The notes beneath the pieces were generated by a model. The model had not been told where the DNA came from. It saw only the letters and a program-made list of their open reading frames with translations, and ran no database searches. The position numbers were made by a program, and so were the translations under genes. 64,000 nt of DNA from RGIG4576 sp964606575 (GTDB lineage Bacteria; Bacteroidota; Bacteroidia; Bacteroidales; Muribaculaceae), in assembly GCA_964606575.1 (NCBI GenBank), contig CAZSHA010000002.1, positions 19,362-83,361 of the forward strand. The letters run 5' to 3'. Position 1 is the first letter of the stretch; each line of letters opens with the position of its first letter. Shown here piece after piece: positions 49,273 to 58,250 of this stretch.

Positions 49273-49872
49273 ATGGACGTACAAGGGTCAATGAGGCAAA
49301 TTCTGGAAGCCGAAAGCAAAGCGATATTAAACATACCTGTTACTGATGGTTACGAAAAGGCTGTCAATCTCATAGTTGAGCATGTTCACAACCGAGGCGG
49401 CAAGCTTGTAACTTCTGGTATGGGTAAAGCTGGACAGATAGCGATGAATATCGCAACTACATTTGCTTCAACTGGTATTCCTGCTGTGTGTCTTCATCCT
49501 AGCGAGGCTCAACATGGCGATTTGGGCATAGTTCAAAAGAATGATGTGATGTTGCTGCTCTCTAATTCGGGTAAGACACGTGAGATTCTTGAGCTTGTAC
49601 TATTAGCCCGTAATTTATACCCTGAAATGAAATTCATCGTTATTACAGGTAATGAGAAAAGCCAATTGGCTGAAATGGCTGATGTGTGCTTGTATACAGG
49701 CGGTGCTCCTGAGGTGTGTCCGTTGGGGCTTACTCCAACCACTTCTACTACGATGATGACTGTAATGGGTGATGTGCTGGTTGTCAATACGATGCTGGCT
49801 ACTGGATTCACAAAGCAACAATATGCTTTACGTCATCATGGCGGTTATCTAGGAGAACAGAGCCGTAAATAA
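49273..49872 (+). CDS. kpsF: single-domain D-arabinose-5-phosphate isomerase (KpsF/GutQ SIS family)
   Basis: 199 residues: one SIS domain without the CBS pair of E. coli KdsD. TSGMGKAGQIAMNIATTFASTG (about 42-63), HPSEAQHGDLGIVQKNDV and SNSGKTREILEL are the phosphosugar-binding segments; His-containing LRHHGGYLG closes the protein. In Bacteroides a single-domain enzyme of this kind makes arabinose 5-phosphate for Kdo in LPS. The same role is likely here; the substrate was not proven by the sequence. Confidence 0.85.
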   Translation: MDVQGSMRQILEAESKAILNIPVTDGYEKAVNLIVEHVHNRGGKLVTSGMGKAGQIAMNIATTFASTGIPAVCLHPSEAQHGDLGIVQKNDVMLLLSNSGKTREILELVLLARNLYPEMKFIVITGNEKSQLAEMADVCLYTGGAPEVCPLGLTPTTSTTMMTVMGDVLVVNTMLATGFTKQQYALRHHGGYLGEQSRK

Positions 49873-49894
49873 GCTGTGACAATTGCTGATTAAG

Positions 49895-50797
49895 ATGCGT
49901 AAGTTGATAGCGATAGGAGAATCGGTGCTTGACACGCTGCTTGTAGACGACAAGCCTGTGAAGACCTTTGTGGGTGGTAGGATAGCCAATGCGGCAGCTT
50001 CAGCTGCGATGGCTGGTATACCCACAACAATGGTAAGTGAATGCTCGACCGACCATGTGGGCGACATCATTGTAGGTTTTTTGCAATCGCATGGGGTCAA
50101 TGTCGGTTCTATCGACCGTTATACCGACGGTACAACTGAATGTTCTTTGTTTTTCAAAAATGGTGATACGGCTACCCAAGTCAGTTACGGATCTTATCCG
50201 ACTGATAGGTTTGATGTGGTGTGGCCTCGCATAGATGAAGATGATATAGTCGTTTTCGGCTCTTTCTATTCGATAGACAGCGCATTGCGTGACCGCTTAT
50301 TCGAAATGGTGAATTATGCTGTGGAACGGAATGCTGTAATTGTGTATTTGCCGGGTTTTCATCATGATATTAATTGCCGTATAACAAAAGTGATGCCTGC
50401 TATACTTGAAAATTTAGAGGTATCGGACATCGTGATAGCAAATGACAAGGATATAAATGACATATTCCCTAATGAAACTCCTGAAAAGGCATTCCGTAAT
50501 CACATAGAGTTCTATTGCAAAAATTTTATTCATATAAATAGTTTTGGTGCGGCTTTCTATACTAAGAATGGCAGTGCATCCGCTACTAGTGCGGATGAAA
50601 CTGAAAATTTATTGGGATGGCAGGCTGGTCTTGTTGCTGGCATTGCATGTGGTCTGGTGAAACATGAAGTCACTAAGGCTATGCTAGGCGAGGTTAGTAC
50701 CGAAACGTGGCAAGATATAATGAACTTGGCTTGTTCGTTGGCAGATGAGGCTTCTAAATCGGATGATAATTGCATTTCAACTAGGATGTTCGTATGA
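49895..50797 (+). CDS. PfkB-family protein lacking the catalytic GAGD motif
   Basis: 300 residues from ATG 49895 (MRKLIAIGESVLDTLL); an upstream in-frame TTG is unlikely. The ribokinase-like N-terminal Gly-Gly signature is present (FVGGRIANAAASAAMAGI, about 25-42), as is the sugar-lid segment. At the place of the second signature DTTGAGDaFxAG the sequence reads DETENLLGWQAGLVAGIA (about 234-251): the catalytic Asp is Leu and the anion-hole GAG is absent. It may be a pseudokinase or bind a sugar/nucleoside without phosphoryl transfer. It is 22 bases after KpsF and overlaps the TPR gene by 4 bases. Confidence 0.75.
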   Translation: MRKLIAIGESVLDTLLVDDKPVKTFVGGRIANAAASAAMAGIPTTMVSECSTDHVGDIIVGFLQSHGVNVGSIDRYTDGTTECSLFFKNGDTATQVSYGSYPTDRFDVVWPRIDEDDIVVFGSFYSIDSALRDRLFEMVNYAVERNAVIVYLPGFHHDINCRITKVMPAILENLEVSDIVIANDKDINDIFPNETPEKAFRNHIEFYCKNFIHINSFGAAFYTKNGSASATSADETENLLGWQAGLVAGIACGLVKHEVTKAMLGEVSTETWQDIMNLACSLADEASKSDDNCISTRMFV

Positions 50798-51765
50798 AAC
50801 CGTTATCACATAATATGTCGTTTCCTGATCTTGGCGTTGATATAAGTCAGTGGAAAGAGCAGATATTGGAAACTGGGACAATTCCTACCCACCTTATGAG
50901 CGAGGAAGAATCTAAGGCGGTACGCTTGTGGTATGTGTTGTATTTATTAAATGAAGGTGAATACGAGCAAGCAGGGCGATCGTTGGCGGAAATAGACCGC
51001 GACATTTATGCTGGTACTTTAGGAGGAGCATGGCTATATCTGGCAGATATGTCGGTGCTTGTTGAAGATAATAACAGTTCTGAGGCGTTGTCGGCAGGGG
51101 AACAAGCTCTGAGGATGTTGGCTGACATGGATGTAGATCGCACTTCGGCTGATTTTGTAGCTATTGTGGCGGTTGTCATTTACAACCTTGCAATGATTCA
51201 TCATAAAGTTGGAGAAAACGTGCGTGCTGAAAAAGAGCTGATGAAGTCGCAGAAATTGCTAGATAAGTTGGCGAAAAAGGATAAGGCTCGTTTTGGGGCT
51301 TCGGTAGTTCGTTCTATTGAGGCGTCAACTACGATATTCAACTCTCGTCTGAAGCAGATGAACGTTTTAGCTCATTATCAAGTTGCTACCGATTTGTATT
51401 TAGATAAGGCTAATAGGGGGATGACCCAAGCTATAAATGACCTTGTTGATTCGTTGCAAAACGAGGGTGATTTGCATTTGAAAATAGGAAATTACCGTGA
51501 TGCGGTGAAGTATTACACCAAAGCTTTGAGGTATCAGAAAAAAGTTACAGCCAAGATGGGGGAGCGTGAGCTACGTCTGTCTATTAATTTGGGACGTGCC
51601 TTGTTGCAGATTGTTCAGCGTAGGGCTACTGGAGAGCAGTTGCTTCGTTCAATGCTTCCGCTTGCCGAGCGTCTTGACCGCCAAGCTGAGATTAATGAAA
51701 TCAGCGCGTTGTTGGAGCATAAGCGGTCGTTCGACTTTATGTCGTTCTTGAAAAAGATGTTTTAA
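50794..51765 (+). CDS. TPR-repeat protein
   Basis: 323 residues, soluble, all-helical. Tetratricopeptide-like pairs: LWYVLYLLNEGEYEQAGRSL (about 45), VAIVAVVIYNLAMIHHKVGE (about 125) and GDLHLKIGNYRDAVKYYTKALRYQ (about 220-243, the clearest). Likely a protein-binding scaffold. Its ATG overlaps the stop of the PfkB-like gene (ATGA), so expression is coupled, suggesting they work together. Confidence 0.75.
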   Translation: MKPLSHNMSFPDLGVDISQWKEQILETGTIPTHLMSEEESKAVRLWYVLYLLNEGEYEQAGRSLAEIDRDIYAGTLGGAWLYLADMSVLVEDNNSSEALSAGEQALRMLADMDVDRTSADFVAIVAVVIYNLAMIHHKVGENVRAEKELMKSQKLLDKLAKKDKARFGASVVRSIEASTTIFNSRLKQMNVLAHYQVATDLYLDKANRGMTQAINDLVDSLQNEGDLHLKIGNYRDAVKYYTKALRYQKKVTAKMGERELRLSINLGRALLQIVQRRATGEQLLRSMLPLAERLDRQAEINEISALLEHKRSFDFMSFLKKMF

Positions 51766-51850
51766 TGAGCCGTTATCGAGTTTCTTTGTCGGTCTGAAAA
51801 TGCAAAAAAGACTTGAAAAAACATATTTTCATTTCGTTGGTGCGAAATAA

Positions 51851-51881
51851 TTTGTAGATTCAAAAAATATTAGTACCTTTG
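51851..51881 (+). promoter_or_regulatory. promoter of the tRNA-Tyr/tRNA-Gly operon
   Basis: TTTG at 51851-51854, exact 19-base spacer, TACCTTTG at 51874-51881: a full match to the Bacteroidetes consensus, 14 bases before the tRNA-Tyr 5' end. Confidence 0.85.
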
Positions 51882-51894
51882 CACCACGTTTTAA

Positions 51895-51977
51895 GGGTAG
51901 GTAGGTAAGTGGTTAAAACGGGCAGACTGTAAATCTGTTGGCTTGCGCCTTCGGCGGTTCGAATCCGTCCCTGCCCA
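51895..51977 (+). tRNA. tRNA-Tyr (anticodon GTA)
   Basis: 83 nt, class II with a long variable arm. Acceptor GGGTAGG/CCTGCCC (one T-G), discriminator A; anticodon loop CTGTAAA with anticodon GTA; variable arm GGCTTGCGCCTTCGGC; T-arm GGTTCGAATCC. CCA not encoded. Confidence 0.96.
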
Positions 51978-51987
51978 CTTGCATTTT

Positions 51988-52060
51988 GCGGAAGTAGCTC
52001 AGTTGATAGAGCATCAGCCTTCCAAGCTGAGGGTCGCGAGTTTGAGCCTCGTCTTCCGCT
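51988..52060 (+). tRNA. tRNA-Gly (anticodon TCC)
   Basis: 73 nt. Acceptor GCGGAAG/CTTCCGC, discriminator T; D-arm AGCTCAGTTGATAGAGC; anticodon loop CTTCCAA with anticodon TCC; T-arm GAGTTTGAGCCTC. Ten bases after tRNA-Tyr, same transcript. Confidence 0.96.
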
Positions 52061-52071
52061 CAAGGCAAGAT

Positions 52072-52109
52072 AAAGTTCTCGATGATATTTGTCGGGGACT
52101 TTCTTTTTG
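52072..52109 (+). terminator. terminator of the tRNA operon
   Basis: AAAGTTCTCGA pairs with TCGGGGACTTT (two G-T pairs) and is followed by CTTTTTG. The rest of the gap to the end of der (52348) shows nothing I can support. Confidence 0.6.
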
Positions 52110-52347
52110 TACATACTCGTGCCGTAGAGCGTGCCCAATAAAAAAATGACCCCACCTTCACAGGCGAAATCATTCCTTCATAACCAAAATTCAAGTATAT
52201 TATTTTTTGTTGTTTGTTGTTGCCTTATTTATTTTGAGTCCAGTCTATTTTAGATAGTGAAACTCAACTCTAATGCAAAAGTAATACAATTATTCAAAGC
52301 ACAAGCAATATATTGATATAATGAATATTAAAAGATGTTTCTATGTG

Positions 52348-53664
52348 TTACTTCTCTCGCATGAATATGTTTATAGGTGTTCCTGAGAACTCCCAGTTTT
52401 CTCTAATCTTGTTCTCCAAGTACCGCTTATATGGTTCTTTCACCCATTGTGGCAAGTTGCAGAAGAAAATAAACGTTGGTACAACTGATCCTTTCAGCAT
52501 GGTGATATATTTAATCTTCACGTATTTACCTTTGGTTGCCGGTGGCGGATAAGCCGCTATAACCTCTTGCATGACCGTGTTCAATTTAGCTGTAGGAACG
52601 GTACGTTTTCTGTTCTCGTATACTTTTACAGCCTCTTCCAATACTTTGTGGATGCGTTGTTTGGTGAGGGCAGAACCGAAAATTATAGGGAAGTCGGAGA
52701 ACGGTGCTAAGCGTTGGCGGATGGTGCTCTCGAAGTGCTTGATTGCCGCTTGGCTCTTGTCTTCAGCGATGTCCCATTTGTTCACGCACACCACAAGACC
52801 TTTCTTGTTGCGGTTGATAAGCGAGAAGATGTTCACGTCTTGGCTTTCGATACCGCGTGTAGCGTCTATCATGAGGATGCATACATCACTGTTTTCTATT
52901 GCTCTTACGCTTCTTATCACCGAATAATACTCGATATCTTCGTTTACCTTGCCTTTTTTGCGTATACCGGCTGTATCTACTAGGTAGAAGTCGAATCCGA
53001 ACTTGTTATAACGTGTGTAAATGCTGTCACGTGTTGTTCCTGCTATGTTGGTAACGATGTTACGCTCTTCACCTATGAATGAGTTGATAATGGATGATTT
53101 GCCTGAATTCGGTCGTCCTACGATTGCGAATCGTGGCAGATTTTCCAATGTATCATCTTCTTTGTTGTCTTCAGGAAGCCTTTTTGCAATCTCATCAAGC
53201 AAGTCGCCAGTGCCAGAACCTGTCATAGCTGATATGGAGAACGGGTCGCCAAGACCTAATGAATAGAACTCGGCTTCGGCATAGAACGAATCATTGTTCT
53301 CGGCTTTGTTGGTGACTAGGATAACGGGCTTCTTAGCACGGCGCAAGATGGCTGCGACATGGTCGTCGAGGTCGGTTACACCGTTGGTCACGTCGACCAT
53401 AAATAGTATTATGTCGGCTTCTTCGATAGCAATAGCTACCTGTTTATTGATTTCTTCCTCAAAAATGTCGTCAGAGTTTACTACCCATCCTCCAGTGTCG
53501 ACTACCGAGAAGTCACGTCCATTCCAGTCGAATTTTCCGTATTGGCGGTCACGAGTAGTGCCTGAGGTGTCGTCAACAATTGCTGTGCGGGTTTGTGTCA
53601 ATCGGTTGAATAGCGTTGACTTTCCCACGTTTGGTCGTCCGACAATAGCAACAAGATTTCCCAT
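52348..53664 (-). CDS. der: ribosome biogenesis GTPase Der
   Basis: 438 residues, two tandem G domains and a KH-like C-terminal domain, as usual for Der/EngA, which assists 50S assembly. First G1 GRPNVGKSTL (9-18), G3 DTGGW, G4 TNKAE; second G1 GRPNSGKSS (about 183), G3 DTAGI, G4 NKWD. Last gene of the leftward DUF177-rpmF-fabH-era-der group, 50 bases after era. Confidence 0.96.
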   Translation of the reverse strand: MGNLVAIVGRPNVGKSTLFNRLTQTRTAIVDDTSGTTRDRQYGKFDWNGRDFSVVDTGGWVVNSDDIFEEEINKQVAIAIEEADIILFMVDVTNGVTDLDDHVAAILRRAKKPVILVTNKAENNDSFYAEAEFYSLGLGDPFSISAMTGSGTGDLLDEIAKRLPEDNKEDDTLENLPRFAIVGRPNSGKSSIINSFIGEERNIVTNIAGTTRDSIYTRYNKFGFDFYLVDTAGIRKKGKVNEDIEYYSVIRSVRAIENSDVCILMIDATRGIESQDVNIFSLINRNKKGLVVCVNKWDIAEDKSQAAIKHFESTIRQRLAPFSDFPIIFGSALTKQRIHKVLEEAVKVYENRKRTVPTAKLNTVMQEVIAAYPPPATKGKYVKIKYITMLKGSVVPTFIFFCNLPQWVKEPYKRYLENKIRENWEFSGTPINIFMREK

Positions 53665-53714
53665 GTTTATATATTTTCGTTGTTTTCAGTTATTATAATT
53701 ATGCAAGCAGGGAT

Positions 53715-54596
53715 TTATTCGATATATCCGAATGTGCGTAACACATTTTCCCTATTGCGCCAATCTTTCTCTACTTTTACGAACATTTCCAGATACACGC
53801 GTTTCTGGAAAAATGCCTCAATGTCTTTTCTAGCTTCGATGCCTACACGCTTCAGTTTCGTGCCGCCTTTCCCTATCAATATGGCTTTTTGGCTGTCGCG
53901 CTCGGCATATATTACTGCCATGATGTGTATTGAGTTGTCCGATTCTTCGAACTTCTCCACGACAACTTGCACGGCATACGGAATCTCTTGGTCGTAATCG
54001 AGCAAGATTTTCTCGCGTATGATTTCGGTGACAAAAAAGCGTGCGGGCTTGTCGGTCAACGCATCTTTTCCAAAGAATGGGGGTGAATCGGGCAATAAAC
54101 TTACGATGCGTTTCATGAGCATGTCAACGTTGAAATGCTCTTTGGCTGAAGTGGGGTACACTTCGGCTTTAGGCAACAGTTCTCGCCAAGAGTCAACGAT
54201 CTTCACCAGGTCTTCCTGGCCTTTAAGCAAGTCGATTTTATTGATTACCAATAGCACTGGTACATCACCTTTAGCCACGGCGTCAATAAATTCCTTGTTC
54301 TTGCTCGGTGACTCCACCACGTCGGTAACGTATACGATGATATCGGCATCGGTCAAAGCTCCTTTTGAAAATTCAAGCATGCTTTCTTGCAGCTTGTATT
54401 TAGGTTTCAGCACGCCAGGGGTATCGGAAAAGACTATTTGGTAGTCGTCGGTGTTCACGATACCCATGATGCGATGCCGTGTGGTTTGAGCTTTCGATGT
54501 GATGATAGAAATGCGTTCGCCCACAAGATCGTTCATTAGGGTTGACTTGCCCACGTTGGGATTGCCTACAATGTTTACGAAACCTGCCTTATGCAT
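53715..54596 (-). CDS. era: GTPase Era
   Basis: 293 residues. G1 GNPNVGKSTL (about 11-20), G3 DTPGV (about 58), G4 NKID (about 119), then a KH RNA-binding domain with ILIGKGGTKLKRVGIEAR (about 245-262). Binds the 3' end of 16S rRNA during 30S maturation. It has an upstream perfect palindrome (54631-54644) and a terminator separates it from fabH, so it may be separately controlled. Confidence 0.96.
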   Translation of the reverse strand: MHKAGFVNIVGNPNVGKSTLMNDLVGERISIITSKAQTTRHRIMGIVNTDDYQIVFSDTPGVLKPKYKLQESMLEFSKGALTDADIIVYVTDVVESPSKNKEFIDAVAKGDVPVLLVINKIDLLKGQEDLVKIVDSWRELLPKAEVYPTSAKEHFNVDMLMKRIVSLLPDSPPFFGKDALTDKPARFFVTEIIREKILLDYDQEIPYAVQVVVEKFEESDNSIHIMAVIYAERDSQKAILIGKGGTKLKRVGIEARKDIEAFFQKRVYLEMFVKVEKDWRNRENVLRTFGYIE

Positions 54597-54630
54597 AAAT
54601 TGCCGTTGTTTTGTTTTATTAGTTTTGCTA

Positions 54631-54644
54631 CGGTAAATTTACCG
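54631..54644. promoter_or_regulatory. perfect 14-base palindrome upstream of era
   Basis: CGGTAAATTTACCG reads the same on both strands, 35 bases before the era start and 20 bases past the fabH terminator. It could be a repressor site; no protein is assigned. Confidence 0.35.
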
Positions 54645-54663
54645 CCAATTTTCTAAATGTAAA

Positions 54664-54694
54664 CAAAAAAAGCATCAAAATTGATGCATTTTTT
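54664..54694 (-). terminator. terminator of fabH
   Basis: GCATCAA/TTGATGC with a two-base loop, flanked by A-runs and T-runs on both sides, so it can act on either strand. It separates fabH from era. Confidence 0.75.
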
Positions 54695-54746
54695 GTGTGG
54701 ATAAGGATTTTCTTTCGTGAGAAAACCTATCTTAGAAGCGTGAGGA

Positions 54747-55730
54747 TTAACATCCCCATACTATATACATAGCTCCCCAAGTGAATCCTGCGCCGAATGC
54801 GGTAAGGACAATCTTGTCGCCTTTCTTCAATTTATCCTTGTATTCATCAATACACAATGGAATGGATGCCGCGCTGGTATTGCCATAGTGTTGTATGTTC
54901 ACAAGCACCTTTTCTGGGTCAATACCGATACGACCGCCTACTGCCTCAATGATACGCATGTTTGCTTGATGCGGTACGAACCAGTCGATGTCGTTCACTG
55001 TTAGGTTGTTGCGTTCCATTACGTCTTGTGAAGACTCTAACATGTCGGTTACGGCATGCTTGTATACGTTGCGACCTTCTTGGTAAACGAAGTGGTGGCG
55101 AGCATCTACGGTTTCGTGTGATGCCGGTTCAACCGAGCCTCCTGCTTTCATTACTAGGAATGGAAGACCTTCTCCGTTTATGTGGTAAACTCCGTCGATG
55201 ATACCGATGTTCTCCTCTGTTGGCTCAAGCAATACGGCTGCAGCTGCATCACCGAATAGAGGGCATGTGCTACGGTCTTGGTAGTCGGTCATGCTTGACA
55301 TCATTTCGGCTGCTACTACAACGACTTTCTTGTAAAGTCCAGACTTGATATAGGCATTACCTGCTTGTAGCGCTACGATGAAACCTGCGCATGCGGCTTG
55401 TATGTCGTAGGCATAGCAATTTCCGCATCCGCATCCGTGTGCTATTACCGAAGCTGTGCTTGGGAAACGGTAGTCGGGGTTGGAAGTAGCGCAAATCACC
55501 AAGTCAATATCGTTTGCCGAAACTCCAGTTTCTGCAAGCAACTTGCTCACAGCCTTGATGCCCATATATGAAGAACCTGCACCTGGTTCTTTCAAGATGC
55601 GGCGTTCTTTGATTCCTGTGCGGGTGGTAATCCATTCGTCGTTGGTGTCTACCATCTTCGATAAATCGTCGTTTGTCAATTTGAACTCAGGTACGAACGA
55701 TGCGATTCCGCTTATTTTAGCATTAAGCAT
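54747..55730 (-). CDS. fabH: 3-oxoacyl-ACP synthase III
   Basis: 327 residues. Starts fatty-acid synthesis by condensing acyl-CoA with malonyl-ACP. The active-site Cys114 is in YDIQAACAGFIVAL; His in WFVPHQANMRI (about 248) and Asn in YGNTSAASIP (about 278) complete the triad. Start MLNAKISGIASFVPEFKLT. It follows rpmF by about 108 bases in the common order DUF177-rpmF-fabH; plsX, usually near, is absent. Confidence 0.95.
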   Translation of the reverse strand: MLNAKISGIASFVPEFKLTNDDLSKMVDTNDEWITTRTGIKERRILKEPGAGSSYMGIKAVSKLLAETGVSANDIDLVICATSNPDYRFPSTASVIAHGCGCGNCYAYDIQAACAGFIVALQAGNAYIKSGLYKKVVVVAAEMMSSMTDYQDRSTCPLFGDAAAAVLLEPTEENIGIIDGVYHINGEGLPFLVMKAGGSVEPASHETVDARHHFVYQEGRNVYKHAVTDMLESSQDVMERNNLTVNDIDWFVPHQANMRIIEAVGGRIGIDPEKVLVNIQHYGNTSAASIPLCIDEYKDKLKKGDKIVLTAFGAGFTWGAMYIVWGC

Positions 55731-55838
55731 AATATCTATATAAAATGGGTGAATATGAAAAATTTATCCTAAATAAAGATTATGTGATTATTTAGGATAA
55801 TATTGTTGCTATTCAAGAAATGCGTTTTGAGCAAGTTT

Positions 55839-56024
55839 TTAGACTGCTGCTGATTTCTCGATTGCGATTCTTCCACGATAGTAGCCACATTCAGGGCATA
55901 CTGTGTGACAAACGTGCCATGCACCACAATTAGGGCAAAGTGACAACGTAGGAGTTACAGCCTTGTCGTGAGTTCTTCTTTTAGCTGTTCTAGTCTTAGA
56001 TTGTTTTCTTTTAGGATGTGCCAT
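55839..56024 (-). CDS. rpmF: 50S ribosomal protein L32
   Basis: 61 residues, MAHPKRKQSKTRTAKRRTHD then a zinc ribbon (CPNCGAWHVCHTVCPECGYY; four Cys in two CxxC pairs). Basic N terminus and length fit L32. 15 bases after the DUF177 gene. Confidence 0.97.
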   Translation of the reverse strand: MAHPKRKQSKTRTAKRRTHDKAVTPTLSLCPNCGAWHVCHTVCPECGYYRGRIAIEKSAAV

Positions 56025-56039
56025 CTTTCTATTTAATTT

Positions 56040-56621
56040 TTAATTATTATCTGTTAATTTTCTCAAGGCGTCCCAACGTGGGTCGACTTGAGCGTTGTCT
56101 TCTCTCGTATCTATGTCGCCGCCATCTTCGCCGTCGTCCTCGAAATCTTCAAATTCGTCGCTAGCTTGGCTGGAAGCGTGCATTTTCAATTTTTGAGCCA
56201 TCCCCTTATTGCACTTTCCTGCTGGATGCACGTGCTTTAAAGGGATAGTGAGCGCTACCGTGTCATAGACTATATATGCTATGTTTAGGTAGGCATCACT
56301 TTCGGGAATTATTAGCAAGTCGTCGTTCTCGTCGCTATATGTTTCGCCATACTTCACGCATAGGTGATAGGTAGTGTCTACTTCATGCTCCATGTCGTCA
56401 AGACAGCGGTCGCATGGGATGTTAACAGCTCCTTTAAGCGTAAAATCCAGTTCATAATAGTCGCTTTTACAATTTACTGTAAGAGTGACTTTCACCTCAC
56501 CCCTCCTAATATCTTCGCTTTCCATGTTTCTGAAAAACTCAGAATCAAGAGTGTACTCAAATTCATGAGTGCCGCGGGTCATTCCACGTAGAGGTAATTT
56601 AAACGCTGCAAATTTTCCCAA
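56040..56621 (-). CDS. DUF177 (YceD-like) protein
   Basis: 193 residues. The family motif IPCDRCLDDMEHEV (about 88) with a CxxC lies in the middle; the C terminus is acidic (EFEDFEDDGEDGGDID) and ends WDALRKLTDNN. DUF177 genes sit directly before rpmF in most bacteria and are linked to ribosome assembly. A minus-strand TACCTTTG at 56645-56652 gives a promoter about 24 bases upstream. Confidence 0.9.
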   Translation of the reverse strand: MGKFAAFKLPLRGMTRGTHEFEYTLDSEFFRNMESEDIRRGEVKVTLTVNCKSDYYELDFTLKGAVNIPCDRCLDDMEHEVDTTYHLCVKYGETYSDENDDLLIIPESDAYLNIAYIVYDTVALTIPLKHVHPAGKCNKGMAQKLKMHASSQASDEFEDFEDDGEDGGDIDTREDNAQVDPRWDALRKLTDNN

Positions 56622-56644
56622 AATATTTTTTAGTTAAATCGGTG

Positions 56645-56652
56645 CAAAGGTA
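56645..56652 (-). promoter_or_regulatory. -7 element of the DUF177-rpmF-fabH operon
   Basis: The complement reads TACCTTTG, an exact TAnnTTTG match 24 bases before the DUF177 start; the -33 element is weak. Confidence 0.5.
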
Positions 56653-56889
56653 TAAACATTCTGATTAATAATCAACATTTTGAAGTCAAAAATCAAATTT
56701 TAGGCTAAAAAACTGTTGATTTTAGGCAAATTTTATGCCTTTGCAGCCTAGGTTGAACATTGTTTTTTCAATTTATTGTAACGATAGAAGTCTGCCAGAA
56801 GTTCATCGTTGCGGTGGCTTTTTCGTAACATTTGCAAAATGTATGCGGCTCTATGTTGGATTGTCGCTGATTTGAATAGGCTTATATTT

Positions 56890-57732
56890 ATGGAAAAGAC
56901 ATTGTATGTAAGTGATCTTGACGGTACTTTGCTTGGGCTTGACTCGCAGTTGAGCTATGTAAGTGTGGAAATTCTAAATCGGTTGTTGACTCGTGGGGTA
57001 AATTTCACCATAGCTACGGCTCGCACGCCTGCCACTGTGGTGGGCATAATGGAGCATGTGCGGGCTAATCTGCCGTTTATTGTCTTGAATGGCGGTGCTA
57101 TGTGGGATAATTCTGTGAGGCGTTTTGCCAGTACCACTCCTATGCCAGCGGCTACCGTGTGTCAGGTGTGTGAAATTTTCGAGAAGCACGGTTTGCGGCC
57201 TCTGGTTTACCGTCGTTGTGGTGATACCTTGGAGGTTCATCATTTCGGTGAATTGTCGCCTCAAGAGGAGCTGTTTGTGAAGGAGAGGCTTAACTTGGGT
57301 TTTAAGCGGTTCTGTTTGGATGATGAGAATTATAAGGTGAGCGATAATGAGGCGTTGCTGCTTTTCGCTATGAATGATTTTGAGGTGTTGAGTCGAATAC
57401 ATGGCGAGGTATTGAGCCATGTGGATTGTGCCTCGGTGTGTTATCATGATATCTTCGATCCGTCGGCTGGTCTTATGGAAACTTATGCTCCTGGTGTGTC
57501 GAAAGCTGTGGCAATCCGAAAATTGGCTAGCGAGATTGGGGCTAAACGGCTGGTGGTGTTTGGTGATAATCTTAATGACATACCGATGATGCAGATAGCG
57601 GACTGTGCAGTTGCTCCTGATAATGCTGTCGATGAGGTGAAGGCTGTGGCTGATATTGTGATTGAGCCGAATTACACTCATTCAGTCGTAAGATTCATTG
57701 ATCAAGATTCAAGGCGTGTCAATGCGGTTTAA
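56890..57732 (+). CDS. Cof-type HAD hydrolase
   Basis: 280 residues from ATG 56890 (MEKTLYVSDLDGTLLGLDSQ). Motif I DLDGT (9-13) with the nucleophile Asp; ATARTP (motif II Thr); Lys in VSKAVAIRKLA; motif IV FGDNLNDIPMM (about 235) with two acids; C-terminal EPNYTHSVVRFI. Family removes phosphate from sugar or cofactor phosphates; the substrate is unknown. Stands alone. Confidence 0.92.
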   Translation: MEKTLYVSDLDGTLLGLDSQLSYVSVEILNRLLTRGVNFTIATARTPATVVGIMEHVRANLPFIVLNGGAMWDNSVRRFASTTPMPAATVCQVCEIFEKHGLRPLVYRRCGDTLEVHHFGELSPQEELFVKERLNLGFKRFCLDDENYKVSDNEALLLFAMNDFEVLSRIHGEVLSHVDCASVCYHDIFDPSAGLMETYAPGVSKAVAIRKLASEIGAKRLVVFGDNLNDIPMMQIADCAVAPDNAVDEVKAVADIVIEPNYTHSVVRFIDQDSRRVNAV

Positions 57733-58191
57733 TTGAAAAAGCGTAATGCGTAAAGTCGCTTAATGATATTTTTTGTGTGGATGTTTTTGGATTGCACACG
57801 CCATAGCCTTGCATACCACACTATTAATCAAAATCTTGGGGTATTTATTTGAGTTGGGAGCAAAAAAAATTGATTGTCTCACGACAACCAACCTTAATTA
57901 ACCTTAAATCTAATACCATGAAAAACACGTTGCAAATTTAAGCACATTTTTCTTCTTGTCAAGGGATTGTCGGGAAAAAATCGCCCCATTTAGTATTTTT
58001 TAATATTTAAAGCCATATCTTTAGAATTAAGTTGTCTTTTGCAGTGGTTCTACGGCTCAAAAAATATAATTTGTTAGGCTGATATTCTGTTTTGTGTTTT
58101 CTCAAAAAAATCATACTTAACTTTGAAATAAGCAACGTTTAGGATTCTTTTATGTAGAGTTAAATAGTAGTGCGTAGATGAGATAAGTAGT
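57733..58191. other. intergenic region
   Basis: About 460 bases between the HAD gene and the leftward SusCD operon terminator. A weak AAGCG/CGCTT hairpin near 57738-57762 followed by T-rich sequence may end the HAD gene. At 57918 there is an ATG with a leader sequence (ACCTTAAATCTAATACC) of the kind I associate with Bacteroides genes, but the frame stops after 7 codons, so it may be a remnant. No other feature supported. Confidence 0.4.
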
Positions 58192-58222
58192 AAAAAAGAA
58201 GGAAGCCGAACAGGCTTCCTTC
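58192..58222 (-). terminator. terminator of the SusC/SusD operon
   Basis: A perfect 10-base stem GAAGGAAGCC/GGCTTCCTTC with a 5-base loop; on the minus strand a T6 run follows. It lies 28 bases past the last gene of the operon. Confidence 0.92.
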
Positions 58223-58250
58223 AAAGTCATATAATAAGAGCTTTCCTCTA

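Noticed and set aside
57918..57941. Seven-codon frame with a Bacteroides-like leader
   Set aside because: Too short to call a gene; kept only as a possible remnant.
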